From the IMG/VR virus record IMGVR_UViG_3300045974_000760, positions 62,001 to 126,000 of that record: DNA of 64,000 nt. One strand, given 5' to 3'. Shown piece by piece: positions 53,810 to 61,719 of this stretch (its first letter is position 1; each line of letters starts with the position of its first letter). The position numbers and the translations under genes were made by a program. The notes under the pieces are model-generated. The model worked only from the letters and a program-made list of their open reading frames with translations, had not been told where the DNA came from and did no database searches. The DNA is from a virus.

Positions 53810-53915
53810 CTCACAATAAGAACGTGCTGACGTCAGAAAGTACTGGACGTATTGCTTCTTCCAGCGAAAAATAAGGGCCTGCTCAACATAGGAGCTAAGA
53901 GAAGGAGATAAGACG

Positions 53916-54113
53916 ATGGATAAGGAACTTGAGGTCTTTCACCAGAAGTGCAGCGATGGCTTCCAGAATGTCGTGAACATCCTGGCCGCAGCCTTGCTCG
54001 ACCCCGACGCAACCAAGCGGGCTCAGGCAATCCGTACTGCACACAATCGACTGGTCGAAAAGAACCTGCCCGTGCCCGCAGCGCTCGAGCGCGTCGCCGG
54101 CTCCCTTCACTGA
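53916..54113 (+). CDS. Small helical protein
   Basis: 65 residues, AGAAGGAGATAAGACG upstream. DKELEVFHQKCSDGFQNVVN, then LLDPDATKRAQAIRTAHNRL: amphipathic helix protein. No domain. Between the endolysin and the baseplate module, followed by a terminator. Confidence 0.55.
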   Translation: MDKELEVFHQKCSDGFQNVVNILAAALLDPDATKRAQAIRTAHNRLVEKNLPVPAALERVAGSLH

Positions 54114-54134
54114 CCCCACCGCCTTCCCCCTCCA

Positions 54135-54180
54135 GGGCTCCCCACGCTTCTCACCAAGCGCCGGGAGCCCTTCTTCTTTT
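54135..54180 (+). terminator. Rho-independent terminator
   Basis: GGGCTCCC (54135-54142) pairs with GGGAGCCC (54163-54170), followed by TTCTTCTTTT. Confidence 0.8.
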
Positions 54181-54198
54181 CTAGCTCCAACTCTCGTG

Positions 54199-54213
54199 TA
54201 GACTCCCCCCATG
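54199..54213 (+). promoter_or_regulatory. Leaderless-type promoter (TAGACT, 6 bp before ATG)
   Basis: TAGACT at 54199-54204, CCCCCC, ATG 54211; no Shine-Dalgarno. Follows the terminator and starts the baseplate module. Same geometry as 32420 and 33682. Confidence 0.5.
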
Positions 54214-54864
54214 TACGATCTCCAGGTCGTCCTCCCGGTGGAAGTCATCGAGCTCAGCTCCGTCACTCTCCTGGGCGGCGTTACACCCTCCACCATCCGC
54301 GTCGTCGGCAAGGACTTCCGTACTGTCGCGCGCGTCACCATCAACGATATCGAGTCCCCCGCACTCAATATCAAAAGCCGCACCGTCCTCGAGGCTCAGG
54401 TCCCAGACATCATCGACCCGCTCAGCATCTCCGCGGTTCAGGTGATGTCCAACCAGCTCACGCTGTCTCCCCAGAACCTCCTCCAGTTCCGGCTCCTTGA
54501 CGTACCCACCGCCGTCAACGGCTTCTTCCGTCTCATACAGCTCTTCGTCAAGATTCTGCTGACCACCCCAGGTCGCGACATCTTCTCCCCCAATCTCGGC
54601 GGGGGAGCTCTACGTGGACTCGGGCGAAGCTACGCCGGCTCAGAAGCAAGCAGCCTCGTCAGCGACCTGCACATCGCGGTCAAGCAGACCGTGAGGCAGA
54701 TGCTCTCCGTTCAGGCGCGCTCCCCTCGCACCCCCCTGCAAGAGCGGCTGCAGAACGCCTCGGTTGTGAACTCCACGTACAATCGTGACCAGCAGGCGCT
54801 ATACGCCTCCATCGAGCTCCTCAACCAAACCAACATGTCCGCAGCCCTCAACCTCACGCTCTGA
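54211..54864 (+). CDS. Baseplate protein, gp25-like with N-terminal IPT/TIG-like domain
   Basis: 217 residues. Residues 1-90 are a beta domain of IPT/TIG style (VTLLGGVTPSTIRVVGKDFR, then ALNIKSRTVLEAQVPD). Residues about 105-215 (LLTTPGRDIFSPNLGGGALR, then DLHIAVKQTVRQMLSVQARS and NQTNMSAALNLTL) resemble the gp25 / lysozyme-like baseplate wedge subunit (GxRxxxPxxG). The next gene (gp47/J-like) supports a wedge role in a contractile tail. Confidence 0.65.
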   Translation: MYDLQVVLPVEVIELSSVTLLGGVTPSTIRVVGKDFRTVARVTINDIESPALNIKSRTVLEAQVPDIIDPLSISAVQVMSNQLTLSPQNLLQFRLLDVPTAVNGFFRLIQLFVKILLTTPGRDIFSPNLGGGALRGLGRSYAGSEASSLVSDLHIAVKQTVRQMLSVQARSPRTPLQERLQNASVVNSTYNRDQQALYASIELLNQTNMSAALNLTL

Positions 54865-54871
54865 GAAACCG

Positions 54872-57800
54872 ATGACCATCCTCGACCTGCAGACCCTCAT
54901 CATCGAGCGTATCGGCGCGTACGACTCAGACATCGATACCTCCTCGGGCTCGCTTGCGGACCAGAAGATCATCCAGCCACTCCTGAGGCGTATCGGCACC
55001 GACCCCTTCTCCGTCGATGCCCTCACCTTCATCCGGCAGCGTCTTCTCGACGAGTACCCCGACCAGGCTCTGCAAGACGGGGACGCTCTCTCCGACCTCG
55101 TCGTCAATATGAACGCGGTCCTGCTCGAGCCGCTGATTCGGGAGATTGACCGCATCCGCAATCAGCAGTCCTTTGCGGACCCGTCCATCCTCACCCTCGA
55201 TGAAGCAGCCGCGCTCGGCGCGAACTTGTTCTCCGAAGTAGACCGCGGACAAGTAGCCTTCGGTGTGGCGCGCATCTACTTCGGCACCCCACAAGACTGC
55301 CCGCTCACCCCCGTCAACTACTTCCGCTCACGCGCGGGGTTGCGCTTCTTCCTCACCGAGAATCAATCCATCCGCCAAGAGCAGATGGTCCTGAACGTCG
55401 AGAGCAATCTCTATTACTTCGACGTCACCGTGAAGGCCGAGGCCCCCGGCGAGCAGTACAACATCGACGCCGGTGAGCTCGTCTCGATTGCCGCCACCGT
55501 CAGCGCAGCTCGTGTCACCAACAAGCGCCGCTTCCGCTTCGGTGTCTCGGCCGATGACTCGGTCAGCTTCGTAGGTCGTGTAGCGCAAGAGCTCGGCGAG
55601 AAGAGCCTCGTCACCTCTCGCGGCATCATCGCGCAAGTACCGAAGACCTTCCCCGAAGTATCCCGCATCGCCGTCGTCGGCTTCAACGACCCCGAGATGC
55701 AGCGGGACATCTTGCGAGGGGGCAGCGCCGGCCCCGTTCGAGCCGGCGACAGCAACGGGCAGGTCCGGGCAGACGGCGAAGGGCGCTCCTTGTCGCGGCG
55801 GCTCTATGTGCCCGACGCAGACTTCACTGCATTGATTGGCCCCGTGGGCCTCTCGCGCGGTTTCGTCATGACCGTCATCAATGCGTTCGGAAGCTCGAGC
55901 CCCCCACCCGTACGTGACCTTCATGTGCGCGCTATCATCGACCCCAACACGGTCGACTTCGAAGAGCAGGTCATGTTGGCCGGCACCGTCGATGTACCGT
56001 GGGCGTTGAGGAAGATTGAGCTCGTGCTCTCCGGTATCCCCGGCGGCATCCTCTACCCGAACACCACGAACGGCACCATCACCGTCCCACCAGACCAGGT
56101 GCACATTGGCGGGATGACGGATGTGTACCTGAGGGGCGGGACCAGCGATGGTGGGGACCTGACGCTGGATTCGCTGACGGACGAGAACCCCTCACTTTCG
56201 GGCATCGCGTGCGAGTGCATCAACTCAACCGGACAGGTGGTGCTGCGTGACCTGCTGCTCGGCACGAACTACGCGGCGAACGACCCGACCTACGACATCC
56301 TCGAGACAGCGCGTGTGAAGCAGCTCACGCTGCAGATTCTGAATGGGCCTTCTGGGCTCCCTGGCGCGTATCGCATCGTGGAGGTGACGCAGATTGATGG
56401 GTCACATCCAGTTGTGCGGGTGACGCCTGTCCCGCTGGTTGTGAGCGGGGATTACCGCTGGCGCCTGCTCGACATCATCGACGTAGAGCTCGCGGACCCG
56501 AAGGAGCTCAAGGCGGCGGGCAGTGACATGCAGACCATCCAGAACGCGGACTTCGTGTCCACGGCATCTGGTGTGGACTTCGACGCGCTCGGTGTTGGTG
56601 CGGGGGATGTACTCCGTATTCTCAACGGCGCTGATGCGGGGGACTACAAGGTCAAGACCGTCCTGACGCCGTTCTACACGCGCATCCAGCTCGACAGGAA
56701 GCTGGCGTATTCGATGTCCGGGGTCTCCTACAAGATCTTCCGACCGAACACCGACGGCGGCATCTTGCTTCCGCTGCTGCGCATCAACGCGCTGAAGCTG
56801 CTTGATACGAGTGGGCAGCCAACGGGAGCCACCATCCCCTACGCGCTTCCGGTGGATGCGCAGTCCACCGCGTTCAGTAACCCAGCACGCGGTGTGAAGT
56901 GGGAAGTGCGTGACGCACGTCTCGGCCTTGTATCGAAGACCTCCCTCGGCGCAGGTGTAGACCGGACGCTGCTTGATGGCGGCTCGCTATCATTCTCTCT
57001 GGTTGGTTACGGCGTGCGTACCGTGGGCTTTACGCTGCCGGGGCCCGGAACCATCTCTCTGCCCGACCTCGTTGCACTCATTGCGGCCGTGTTCGCCTAT
57101 CCCAACGGTTGTGTTGCGGTGTCGGACTACCCAGGAGGAGCTCCTCTTGCTTTCGGTATTCTGCCCACGCCCCGAGACGAAGGTGTGTACCTGTATGGCG
57201 GGAGCCCTACTGTAATCGCGGCACTATTCGACGGCTCCCCCGTCGGGGTGCTCTCGACGGAGTCCATCTCCTCGACGTATGTAGAAGAGCACGGCGGTTG
57301 GAGCAACGTGCACCCGTTGATTGACCCAGTGCTGGATGTACTCGATGTACTGGAAGGGTATCAGATTGGGCACTACGCCAATCTGACCCCATCAGCGACG
57401 GACCTTCGTCAGCTCATTACGACGCGCAACTTCTCGCCGGAGATCAATCGACTGGTGCGCGTGGGAGCACGCAGTCTCGGCGCGGCGCGCATGTTCTTCC
57501 TCGAGCCCACCACGATCGAGATTGACGACGCGACCCGGTTCAAGGCGGAACTGTCCAACGGCAATATCGTGGAGTTCAAACCCGACCCCACTCTCAGCTA
57601 CCAGAAGATTCCTGCCCTCCCGAATGGCTCCCCGGTGAAGGATGGGACTGTGGCTGCCTTTGACTCCTACCTCGAGTCGCTCAGCACCGACTTCCTCCGC
57701 TACGGCGTACGCGAGGGCGATATCCTCACCATCACGTATCAGCCCGTGCGTGGCACGGCTGCACTCCCTGACCCAGTCGTAGGTCTGGTCGCGCGAAGGC

Positions 57801-58867
57801 TCACGCTGTCGCTCGCCGACGGGAGCAACAAGGACGTCATCTTTGTTCGCGACTCGAGCAGCATCGCGTCCAACGCCGTCACACGTGCGGGCGTTGCGAG
57901 CCAAATCAATCAGACGGTGGGGCAGACCGTCTGCAGCATTGTGCAGGACGGGCTGAACTACTACCTCGAGTTCGACGCCAGTATCTCGGTAGTCATCCGC
58001 GCCGCCAGTACAGCCAACACCTTGCTTGGTTTCGATACGCTCGTAGACACGGACAACAGTGCGGCGTGCGCGGGCAGCTATACAGTACTCACGGCGGATG
58101 TGAACCGCGTCTATGCCCTCATGACGCCTACCGCCGCGGCATCGCGACTGCACTTCAACATCACACGCCCGGGCGCACAGCGCATTGTCGCCACCGCCAT
58201 GGCGAAGAACGTCGCCGAGACCGGCCTCTACTACTTCGATGTAGAGCTCGTCTCCGAAGGTACCGGTGACCTCTGGAACATCCCAGCCAGCATCCAGCTC
58301 TCTCCGCGTGCCTTTACCTCAGACGGCTACTGGCTCACGACGCCTGACACCGCCCTCACCTTCTCTGCCTCCGAGAGGCCCGTGCTGCACGTCTCCCGCA
58401 GCATCCTCGAGGTCGGGGTGAATGACGACCCTGCTTCGGCTACCCAGCTCGCCGGGCAGAAGGTCCAGGTCTCCTACGACTACAGCGCCACAACGGAGAA
58501 CGTGGGCTCCTTCCTCCGCACCGACGACACGCGGGTCATCAACAACAACCCGCTCTCTCGTCACCTCATCCCCCACTACGTCCGCCTCGACATGACCTAC
58601 CAAGGCCCCGTCACAGAGGCGCAGCTCCTCACCGCGATTCAGACGTACGTCGACGAGGCACTGCCGACCATCGCATTCGAAGCGAGTGACATCGCGGCCA
58701 TCGCCTCGAAGCGGGGAGCCACCAGCATCACCCTCCCCCTTACCCTGCTGGCGGTCGTACATGATGTTGACCGCTCGGTGTGGTGCACCCGTTCGCAGAA
58801 CCAGCTCAACATCGGTAGGCTGGCGGCGTTCGTCCCCGACGTCATCACGGTGCGACGAGCGGGCTAA
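54872..58867 (+). CDS. Giant baseplate J/gp47-like wedge protein
   Basis: 1331 residues from ATG 54872. Residues about 15-260 contain the baseplate_J region: DVTVKAEAPGEQYNIDAGEL, then SADDSVSFVGRVAQELGEKS and LVTSRGIIAQVPKTFPEVSR. Family members are usually 300-500 residues; here about 900 extra residues of repeated beta modules follow (e.g. NAVTRAGVASQINQTVGQTV then FDASISVVIRAASTAN). The C-terminus (AQLLTAIQTYVDEALPTIAF, then EASDIAAIASKRGATSITLP) has the J-type end. Likely wedge plus decoration. Confidence 0.75.
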   Translation: MTILDLQTLIIERIGAYDSDIDTSSGSLADQKIIQPLLRRIGTDPFSVDALTFIRQRLLDEYPDQALQDGDALSDLVVNMNAVLLEPLIREIDRIRNQQSFADPSILTLDEAAALGANLFSEVDRGQVAFGVARIYFGTPQDCPLTPVNYFRSRAGLRFFLTENQSIRQEQMVLNVESNLYYFDVTVKAEAPGEQYNIDAGELVSIAATVSAARVTNKRRFRFGVSADDSVSFVGRVAQELGEKSLVTSRGIIAQVPKTFPEVSRIAVVGFNDPEMQRDILRGGSAGPVRAGDSNGQVRADGEGRSLSRRLYVPDADFTALIGPVGLSRGFVMTVINAFGSSSPPPVRDLHVRAIIDPNTVDFEEQVMLAGTVDVPWALRKIELVLSGIPGGILYPNTTNGTITVPPDQVHIGGMTDVYLRGGTSDGGDLTLDSLTDENPSLSGIACECINSTGQVVLRDLLLGTNYAANDPTYDILETARVKQLTLQILNGPSGLPGAYRIVEVTQIDGSHPVVRVTPVPLVVSGDYRWRLLDIIDVELADPKELKAAGSDMQTIQNADFVSTASGVDFDALGVGAGDVLRILNGADAGDYKVKTVLTPFYTRIQLDRKLAYSMSGVSYKIFRPNTDGGILLPLLRINALKLLDTSGQPTGATIPYALPVDAQSTAFSNPARGVKWEVRDARLGLVSKTSLGAGVDRTLLDGGSLSFSLVGYGVRTVGFTLPGPGTISLPDLVALIAAVFAYPNGCVAVSDYPGGAPLAFGILPTPRDEGVYLYGGSPTVIAALFDGSPVGVLSTESISSTYVEEHGGWSNVHPLIDPVLDVLDVLEGYQIGHYANLTPSATDLRQLITTRNFSPEINRLVRVGARSLGAARMFFLEPTTIEIDDATRFKAELSNGNIVEFKPDPTLSYQKIPALPNGSPVKDGTVAAFDSYLESLSTDFLRYGVREGDILTITYQPVRGTAALPDPVVGLVARRLTLSLADGSNKDVIFVRDSSSIASNAVTRAGVASQINQTVGQTVCSIVQDGLNYYLEFDASISVVIRAASTANTLLGFDTLVDTDNSAACAGSYTVLTADVNRVYALMTPTAAASRLHFNITRPGAQRIVATAMAKNVAETGLYYFDVELVSEGTGDLWNIPASIQLSPRAFTSDGYWLTTPDTALTFSASERPVLHVSRSILEVGVNDDPASATQLAGQKVQVSYDYSATTENVGSFLRTDDTRVINNNPLSRHLIPHYVRLDMTYQGPVTEAQLLTAIQTYVDEALPTIAFEASDIAAIASKRGATSITLPLTLLAVVHDVDRSVWCTRSQNQLNIGRLAAFVPDVITVRRAG

Positions 58868-59175
58868 CGCGGAGTCTTGGGGTCCACGATGACGATGTCA
58901 GGCACCGGGTCAGGGGGGGAGAGCACGAGGCCCGAGAAGGGGTCGAACTGCAGGCGGCACGCGTTGCAGCGCAGTACGGCGCGGGCCACAAGACTGTCGC
59001 CCTTGAAGGCGTGCCCTACAACCGATTCCCTAGTGAACTCCGTGCCTCGGCAGTTTCTACAAACCTGGTGGCGGTAGAATGCCTCATTCTTCTTCGCCTC
59101 CGGGCTGAGCTCGTCGGTGTAGTTCTCGAGGACCTTCAGTACCTCGGCTTCTGGTAGCTCTCTGAACACAGCCAT
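58864..59175 (-). CDS. Small zinc-ribbon-like protein, minus strand
   Basis: 103 residues from ATG 59175 (GGAAGGGAACAACG). AVFRELPEAEVLKVLENYTD, then VCRNCRGTEFTRESVVGHAF and VLRCNACRLQFDPFSGLVLS with two CxxC pairs. Sits alone on the minus strand inside the baseplate module; its stop overlaps that of the J-like gene on the other strand. Function unknown. Confidence 0.55.
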   Translation of the reverse strand: MAVFRELPEAEVLKVLENYTDELSPEAKKNEAFYRHQVCRNCRGTEFTRESVVGHAFKGDSLVARAVLRCNACRLQFDPFSGLVLSPPDPVPDIVIVDPKTPR

Positions 59176-59214
59176 CGTTGTTCCCTTCCGTACTACTCGT
59201 GGTAAGAGGTCGAT

Positions 59215-61719
59215 ATGCCAGGCGCCATCATCGTCATCAACCAAGATCGAGATCCCGGACCCGTATCCAACGGTACGCCCGGTATTGCACGCAACGACCT
59301 TTGGTTGAACCGCACCATCCATCTCGAGTGCGCAACCGGAGGCAACAGCTCATACGAGTGGACGCTGCTGTCGAGCCCACCGGGCGCGCTGGAGATGTCT
59401 GCACTACTCACGGGAGCCAGTACCGCCTCCGCCTCGTTCACGCCCCACCTGTCCGGCGCGTACCGTGTGATGCTGACCACGAACGGTGGCGGGCCCGGCA
59501 ATGTCCAGGTGCTCATCTGCGCCGTTACGAAGGACTCCAGCGGTGTAGCGCTGCAGCGCTCGTGGATTCTGCCTGCGTACGGAGAAGAAGCGGGGGAGGC
59601 GAACTGGGATGGGAACGAGAGCGGGTGGGCCAGCGCCATCAATACCATCCTCGAAGACGTTCGCCAGAACGCCCTCTTCCTCGATACACCAAACGGCGCC
59701 GCCAATGGTGACGTCCTCTCGTGGAATGGATCGGCATGGGTCGCCGCAGCAGGGGGCGGGGGCGGAAGTGGCGGCGGTGGGAATGTACTCGTACTCGACC
59801 CGACCCTGTCGGTGTCCGCCGCCCCGGCCTTCAAAACAATGACCGAGCTGCTGGTGGCGCGAGCCGCCATCGAGGGCCCCGTAGAGATTGTATTCGTGGG
59901 CGCACAAGGCACTGATGCAGGTACTTACGATCTGACCGAGTGCACACTCCGCTTCCGCGGCGACATCTCCATCAACGACGGCACGATCTGGCAGAACCCG
60001 TACGCCATCAACGGCGGCGGGTACACACTGTTCAACGGCGGCACGGGGCACATTGAAATCGGCGCGCGCATCCCGCCAATGAGCATCGAGGATGTGCTGC
60101 TCAGCCCTACTGGGGGTCAGGCGCTCTTCGTGACTACGGGGAGCACGGTCTGGGACTTCTTCGGGTGGGTGACAGCAGACGGCGGGGGCCTCCCCATCAT
60201 CAATGCGCAGGCCAATGGAATCGATCTACGTACACACGGCCCTCGCGTGGATATCTCGTATTTCGATATCTACGGGTCGGGCACCATGTTTGTGCACCTC
60301 GAGTGCCCACTGGAGCTCAGCGGCTTCGCGCCCTCGTACGCAGGCACGAAGAAGCTCGGGGCTAGTTACACCCCACTTGTCCCCCGCTTCAATCCTGCCT
60401 ACGGACTCGACGACTCGTTCTACACAAGCTCACTGGGCGCCCTCTCGTACTACCTGGCGCGCTACAAGCCCGCGTGCGCCATCTTCGAGTTCGACGGCCC
60501 AGTCACGTACAATAAGTCAACGGGAGAGGTAGCACTCTACAACAGCGTTGAGCTGCGCGGCTCAACGGCTACAGGCCAGACTCAGCTTCAGATTGACGAC
60601 AACACCTACTTCCACGACGCGTGCACGGTCACCAATCTGAACCTGCTGGCCAACGGCTCAGTCACGCTCTTCCAGTTCTCCTCAACCGCCAAGCTCGAGC
60701 TCAACAACTCCGTCATCCAATCAATCGGGGCACACCCGGTAATCACTCTGCCGCACAAGAGCGTGCTGATCGTCGAGCACTCGGACCTCAATACTCCCGA
60801 TACACCATCGGTCGGTACGGTCCTTATGGGCGCTTCAGCGACTGTTACAGTGATCTGGCGTGAGGGGTCGAACATCCAGAGCGATGTGTTTGTCGGACCC
60901 GCGTCTGCCACGTTGGACGTGTACATGCCGCCGGGGCTTACGTTCCCCACGCAAACGTACTTTGCGGGCACCATCAACGTGTATTCTGCGGGCGTTACGT
61001 CTGGGGGCGTTACGCCTGGGGACCGCATGCCGCTGGACGCGAACCACACGCATGTGTGGTACTGCGACAACGTGACGGCCACCCGTATTGTGGCCGACGT
61101 TGGCGGTGTTGACCTCGTTGCAGCCTCAGGCACCGACGTGAGCAGCACGTACGGGGGTTGTTATAGGAGCTTGAAGTCCGCTACGCGCGCCGGTTCTGCC
61201 AGCGGGAACAGGGTGTGTGTTGGGACGTTGGCATCACCTATTACCCCGACGCAAGATCTCACTCTCGAATACACGTTTCGCATCGACTCCGCATTCAGGT
61301 TTGCAGGCTGGGGGGAACTGCGGGGCGCCTCCATCGATGCAAACCTTGATTCAGGACTGAACCTCCTGCGCTCGAGCCTGTTTCCTGGCTCCTATGAAGT
61401 CAATGCGCTGGCTTGGTACGGCAGTAGTTTCAACCGGAACAGCATACCATACGGAGGTGGGCCAGGTGCTGTCACCCTTGGCACCACCCACCACGTGATG
61501 CTGGCATGGAGTTACTCGCCGTCTCAATTGGATGTGTACATGGACGGTTGTAAAATCATTACGCTTCCGACGTCTACGAGGTCTGGAGCCGCGCCAAACC
61601 TCCTCACCATGGAGACAAATCTAGGTGTCGGCGCCCACATTGCCGACATACGTATATCTAACATCGTACGAGGCGCCGACTACGCAGCAGCGGCCTTCCT
61701 CGCCGCACAAGGACTGTGA
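59215..61719 (+). CDS. Tail fibre with Ig-like, Gly-rich linker and jelly-roll domains
   Basis: 834 residues. N-terminal Ig/PKD-like region (TIHLECATGGNSSYEWTLLS, about 38-90), a Gly linker (AAAGGGGGSGGGGN, about 183-196), a beta-helix-like middle (about 215-560) and a C-terminal concanavalin-type domain (TQDLTLEYTFRIDSAFRFAG, then VMLAWSYSPSQLDVYMDGC, and IADIRISNIV). Typical long tail-fibre layout. ATG 59215 has GTAAGAGG upstream. TGATG overlap with the next gene. Confidence 0.7.
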   Translation: MPGAIIVINQDRDPGPVSNGTPGIARNDLWLNRTIHLECATGGNSSYEWTLLSSPPGALEMSALLTGASTASASFTPHLSGAYRVMLTTNGGGPGNVQVLICAVTKDSSGVALQRSWILPAYGEEAGEANWDGNESGWASAINTILEDVRQNALFLDTPNGAANGDVLSWNGSAWVAAAGGGGGSGGGGNVLVLDPTLSVSAAPAFKTMTELLVARAAIEGPVEIVFVGAQGTDAGTYDLTECTLRFRGDISINDGTIWQNPYAINGGGYTLFNGGTGHIEIGARIPPMSIEDVLLSPTGGQALFVTTGSTVWDFFGWVTADGGGLPIINAQANGIDLRTHGPRVDISYFDIYGSGTMFVHLECPLELSGFAPSYAGTKKLGASYTPLVPRFNPAYGLDDSFYTSSLGALSYYLARYKPACAIFEFDGPVTYNKSTGEVALYNSVELRGSTATGQTQLQIDDNTYFHDACTVTNLNLLANGSVTLFQFSSTAKLELNNSVIQSIGAHPVITLPHKSVLIVEHSDLNTPDTPSVGTVLMGASATVTVIWREGSNIQSDVFVGPASATLDVYMPPGLTFPTQTYFAGTINVYSAGVTSGGVTPGDRMPLDANHTHVWYCDNVTATRIVADVGGVDLVAASGTDVSSTYGGCYRSLKSATRAGSASGNRVCVGTLASPITPTQDLTLEYTFRIDSAFRFAGWGELRGASIDANLDSGLNLLRSSLFPGSYEVNALAWYGSSFNRNSIPYGGGPGAVTLGTTHHVMLAWSYSPSQLDVYMDGCKIITLPTSTRSGAAPNLLTMETNLGVGAHIADIRISNIVRGADYAAAAFLAAQGL

